Assembly: GCA_002070955.1 (NCBI GenBank)
Contig: MWEK01000008.1
Location: forward strand, 62,001 to 126,000
From: Planctomycetes bacterium ADurb.Bin069
Lineage (GTDB): Bacteria; Planctomycetota; UBA8108; UBA8890; UBA8898
Length of the DNA stretch: 64,000 nt
Reading direction: 5' to 3'
The position numbers and the translations under genes were made by a program. Shown here in pieces: positions 61,216 through 64,000 of the stretch. Position 1 is the stretch's first letter, and the number at the start of each line of letters is the position of its first letter. The notes under the pieces were generated by a model, which was not told the origin of the DNA, did no database searches, and worked only from the letters and a program-made list of their open reading frames with translations.

Positions 61216-62067
61216 ATGCGCAAGATGCTGTTGCTCGGCGCGGCGATCGCGCTGCTGGTTGTGTATGCGCCCGCGGCGCTCGGCGCCGAAGGCGCCAAGG
61301 GACGCTTCGAGGGGCTGCGCGGAGGTTTCGGCATGGAAGCCTCGCCGGAGGCTCAGGAGGAGTTCAAGGCCCTCGATGCCGACGGCGACGGCCAGTTGTC
61401 CCTCAGGGAGTACGCGCGGAGCACCTTCGTGCGCCGCGAGTTCATGGCCTGCGACAAGGATCGCGACGGCAAGCTGACCAAGGAGGAATACACTTCCTTT
61501 TCCTTCGGCGCCATGGCCGGCCCGCAAGGCCGTTTCAACCCCGAGAGCCTGCTGGAGCAGCTCGATGCCGACAAGAACGGCGAAATCACCGAGGCCGAGG
61601 CGGGCAACAACTGGCGTGTGCTGAGACGCTTCGATGAGAACCAGGACGGCAAGGTCACCAAGGCCGAGATCGCCAAGGTGCGCGAGCAGCGCGAGAAGGA
61701 GGCGGCCGCCCGCCGCGCCGAGGAGTTCGGCCGCCTCGACAAGAACGGCGACGGCGCGCTTTCCTTCGCCGAACTGCTGGGCCGCCTGCCCGCCATGCGG
61801 AGGGAAGGGCCCGCGGCCGTCGAGCCGCCGAAGGCGCCGGCCGTCCCGCGCGCCGAGGGCAGGAGCCGCGGCGCGGTCGGCGAGCAGTTGTTCCGCAGCA
61901 TGGACAAGAACGGAGACGGCAAGATCTCCAAGGACGAGTGGACCGGCCCGGAGGAGCGGTTCACCAACATGGACACCAACAAGGACGGCTTCATCGACGC
62001 CGCCGAGATCCAGGCCCGCATGCGCGGCATGCGCGACGGCGCCCGAGAACTCCGGAAATCGCGGTAG
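61216..62067 (+). CDS. Exported EF-hand protein with seven calcium-binding loops
   Basis: The 283-aa protein has a signal peptide ending near 'APAALGAEG'. Seven canonical EF-hand loops follow, starting 'DADGDGQLSLRE', 'DKDRDGKLTKEE', 'DADKNGEITEAE', 'DENQDGKVTKAE', 'DKNGDGALSFAE', 'DKNGDGKISKDE' and 'DTNKDGFIDAAE'. Each has acidic residues at positions 1, 3, 5 and 12. A linker (about 195-220) separates the first five from the last two. Exported EF-hand proteins are frequent in Planctomycetes, and their role is unknown. AGGAGA precedes the ATG. A strong terminator follows at 62115-62159. The 259-bp gap upstream holds nothing recognisable. Confidence 0.9.
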   Translation: MRKMLLLGAAIALLVVYAPAALGAEGAKGRFEGLRGGFGMEASPEAQEEFKALDADGDGQLSLREYARSTFVRREFMACDKDRDGKLTKEEYTSFSFGAMAGPQGRFNPESLLEQLDADKNGEITEAEAGNNWRVLRRFDENQDGKVTKAEIAKVREQREKEAAARRAEEFGRLDKNGDGALSFAELLGRLPAMRREGPAAVEPPKAPAVPRAEGRSRGAVGEQLFRSMDKNGDGKISKDEWTGPEERFTNMDTNKDGFIDAAEIQARMRGMRDGARELRKSR

Positions 62068-62114
62068 CCGCCCGCTGCCGCGCCGGGGGCGCCCGCGCGC
62101 GGATCGAGGCGGCG

Positions 62115-62157
62115 GCGCGGTCGGGCGGTGCGGCGCACCGCCCGACCGCGCTTCTTT

Positions 62158-62159
<2 letters not shown>
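62115..62159 (+). terminator. Intrinsic terminator of the EF-hand gene
   Basis: Perfect 17-bp arms (62115-62131 and 62135-62151) with a 3-nt loop, followed by TTCTTTCT. It also lies at the end of the convergent GH2 gene. Confidence 0.85.

Positions 62160-64000
<1,841 letters not shown>

Overview
The window looks like a chromosomal stretch from a GC-rich, heterotrophic, Planctomycetota-like bacterium, probably a metagenome-assembled genome. This placement is an inference from several traits together: very high GC with strong GC3 bias; large secreted proteins that combine lamin-tail, CotH, IPT/TIG and dockerin-like modules; paired TAT-exported Gfo/Idh/MocA oxidoreductases; many mutually divergent glycoside hydrolases; an Nqr operon; and a stand-alone MshEN protein. 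No insertion sequence, phage gene, CRISPR array or rRNA was seen. Both ends cut through genes: a GHL10-type glycosidase on the left and a LacZ-like GH2 enzyme on the right.

Layout. 1-14.3 kb is mostly housekeeping: a partial GHL10 protein, a cytidylate-kinase-like protein, rpiB, a secreted terpenoid-cyclase-fold protein, mnmA, acnA-dut (4-nt overlap), an MshEN protein, rpoN and an RsuA-type pseudouridine synthase, with one secreted IPT/dockerin protein among them. 14.3-29.8 kb is a surface and secretion region: a membrane protein with a Pro-Gly-Ala-Pro repeat, a cohesin-like/TIG/dockerin protein, an HtrA-like protease, two giant lamin-tail/CotH proteins (1776 and 1648 aa), and between them a CpsD-like P-loop protein and a small membrane protein. 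30.0-35.3 kb has a tRNA-Gly(GCC) with its own promoter and terminator, a STAS/receiver-like/HATPase fusion, a FabZ-like dehydratase and a GH2 enzyme with an F5/8C domain. 35.3-42.3 kb is the compact nqrABCDEF operon and a CCA-adding-type enzyme. 42.5-55.1 kb is a carbohydrate region: two Gfo/Idh/MocA proteins, a GH5-like glycosidase, a DUF4832-type protein, a BNR/sialidase-like protein, a nitrilase-family hydrolase and a GH123-like enzyme. 55.2-64.0 kb has a YhaO/YhaN-type nuclease/ATPase pair, an SGNH-like hydrolase, a seven-EF-hand protein and the C-terminal part of a LacZ-like enzyme carrying a LamG insertion.

How it fits together. The glycosidases, TAT-exported oxidoreductases and Ca-binding surface proteins suggest a saprotroph that handles complex glycans outside the cytoplasm. 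The Nqr complex would make a sodium gradient. Its NqrA is unusual in keeping two complete RnfC-type 4Fe-4S motifs. AT-rich sigma-70-type promoters (TTGNNN, 16-18 bp, TANNNT) stand out from the GC-rich background before many genes and help decide several starts.

The best candidates for something not well described are the Fe-S-bearing NqrA, the single-chain partner-switch protein at 30.2-31.5 kb, the recurring C-terminal tag after dockerin-like repeats, and a start-less small ORF overlapping a small hypothetical gene near 49.7 kb.
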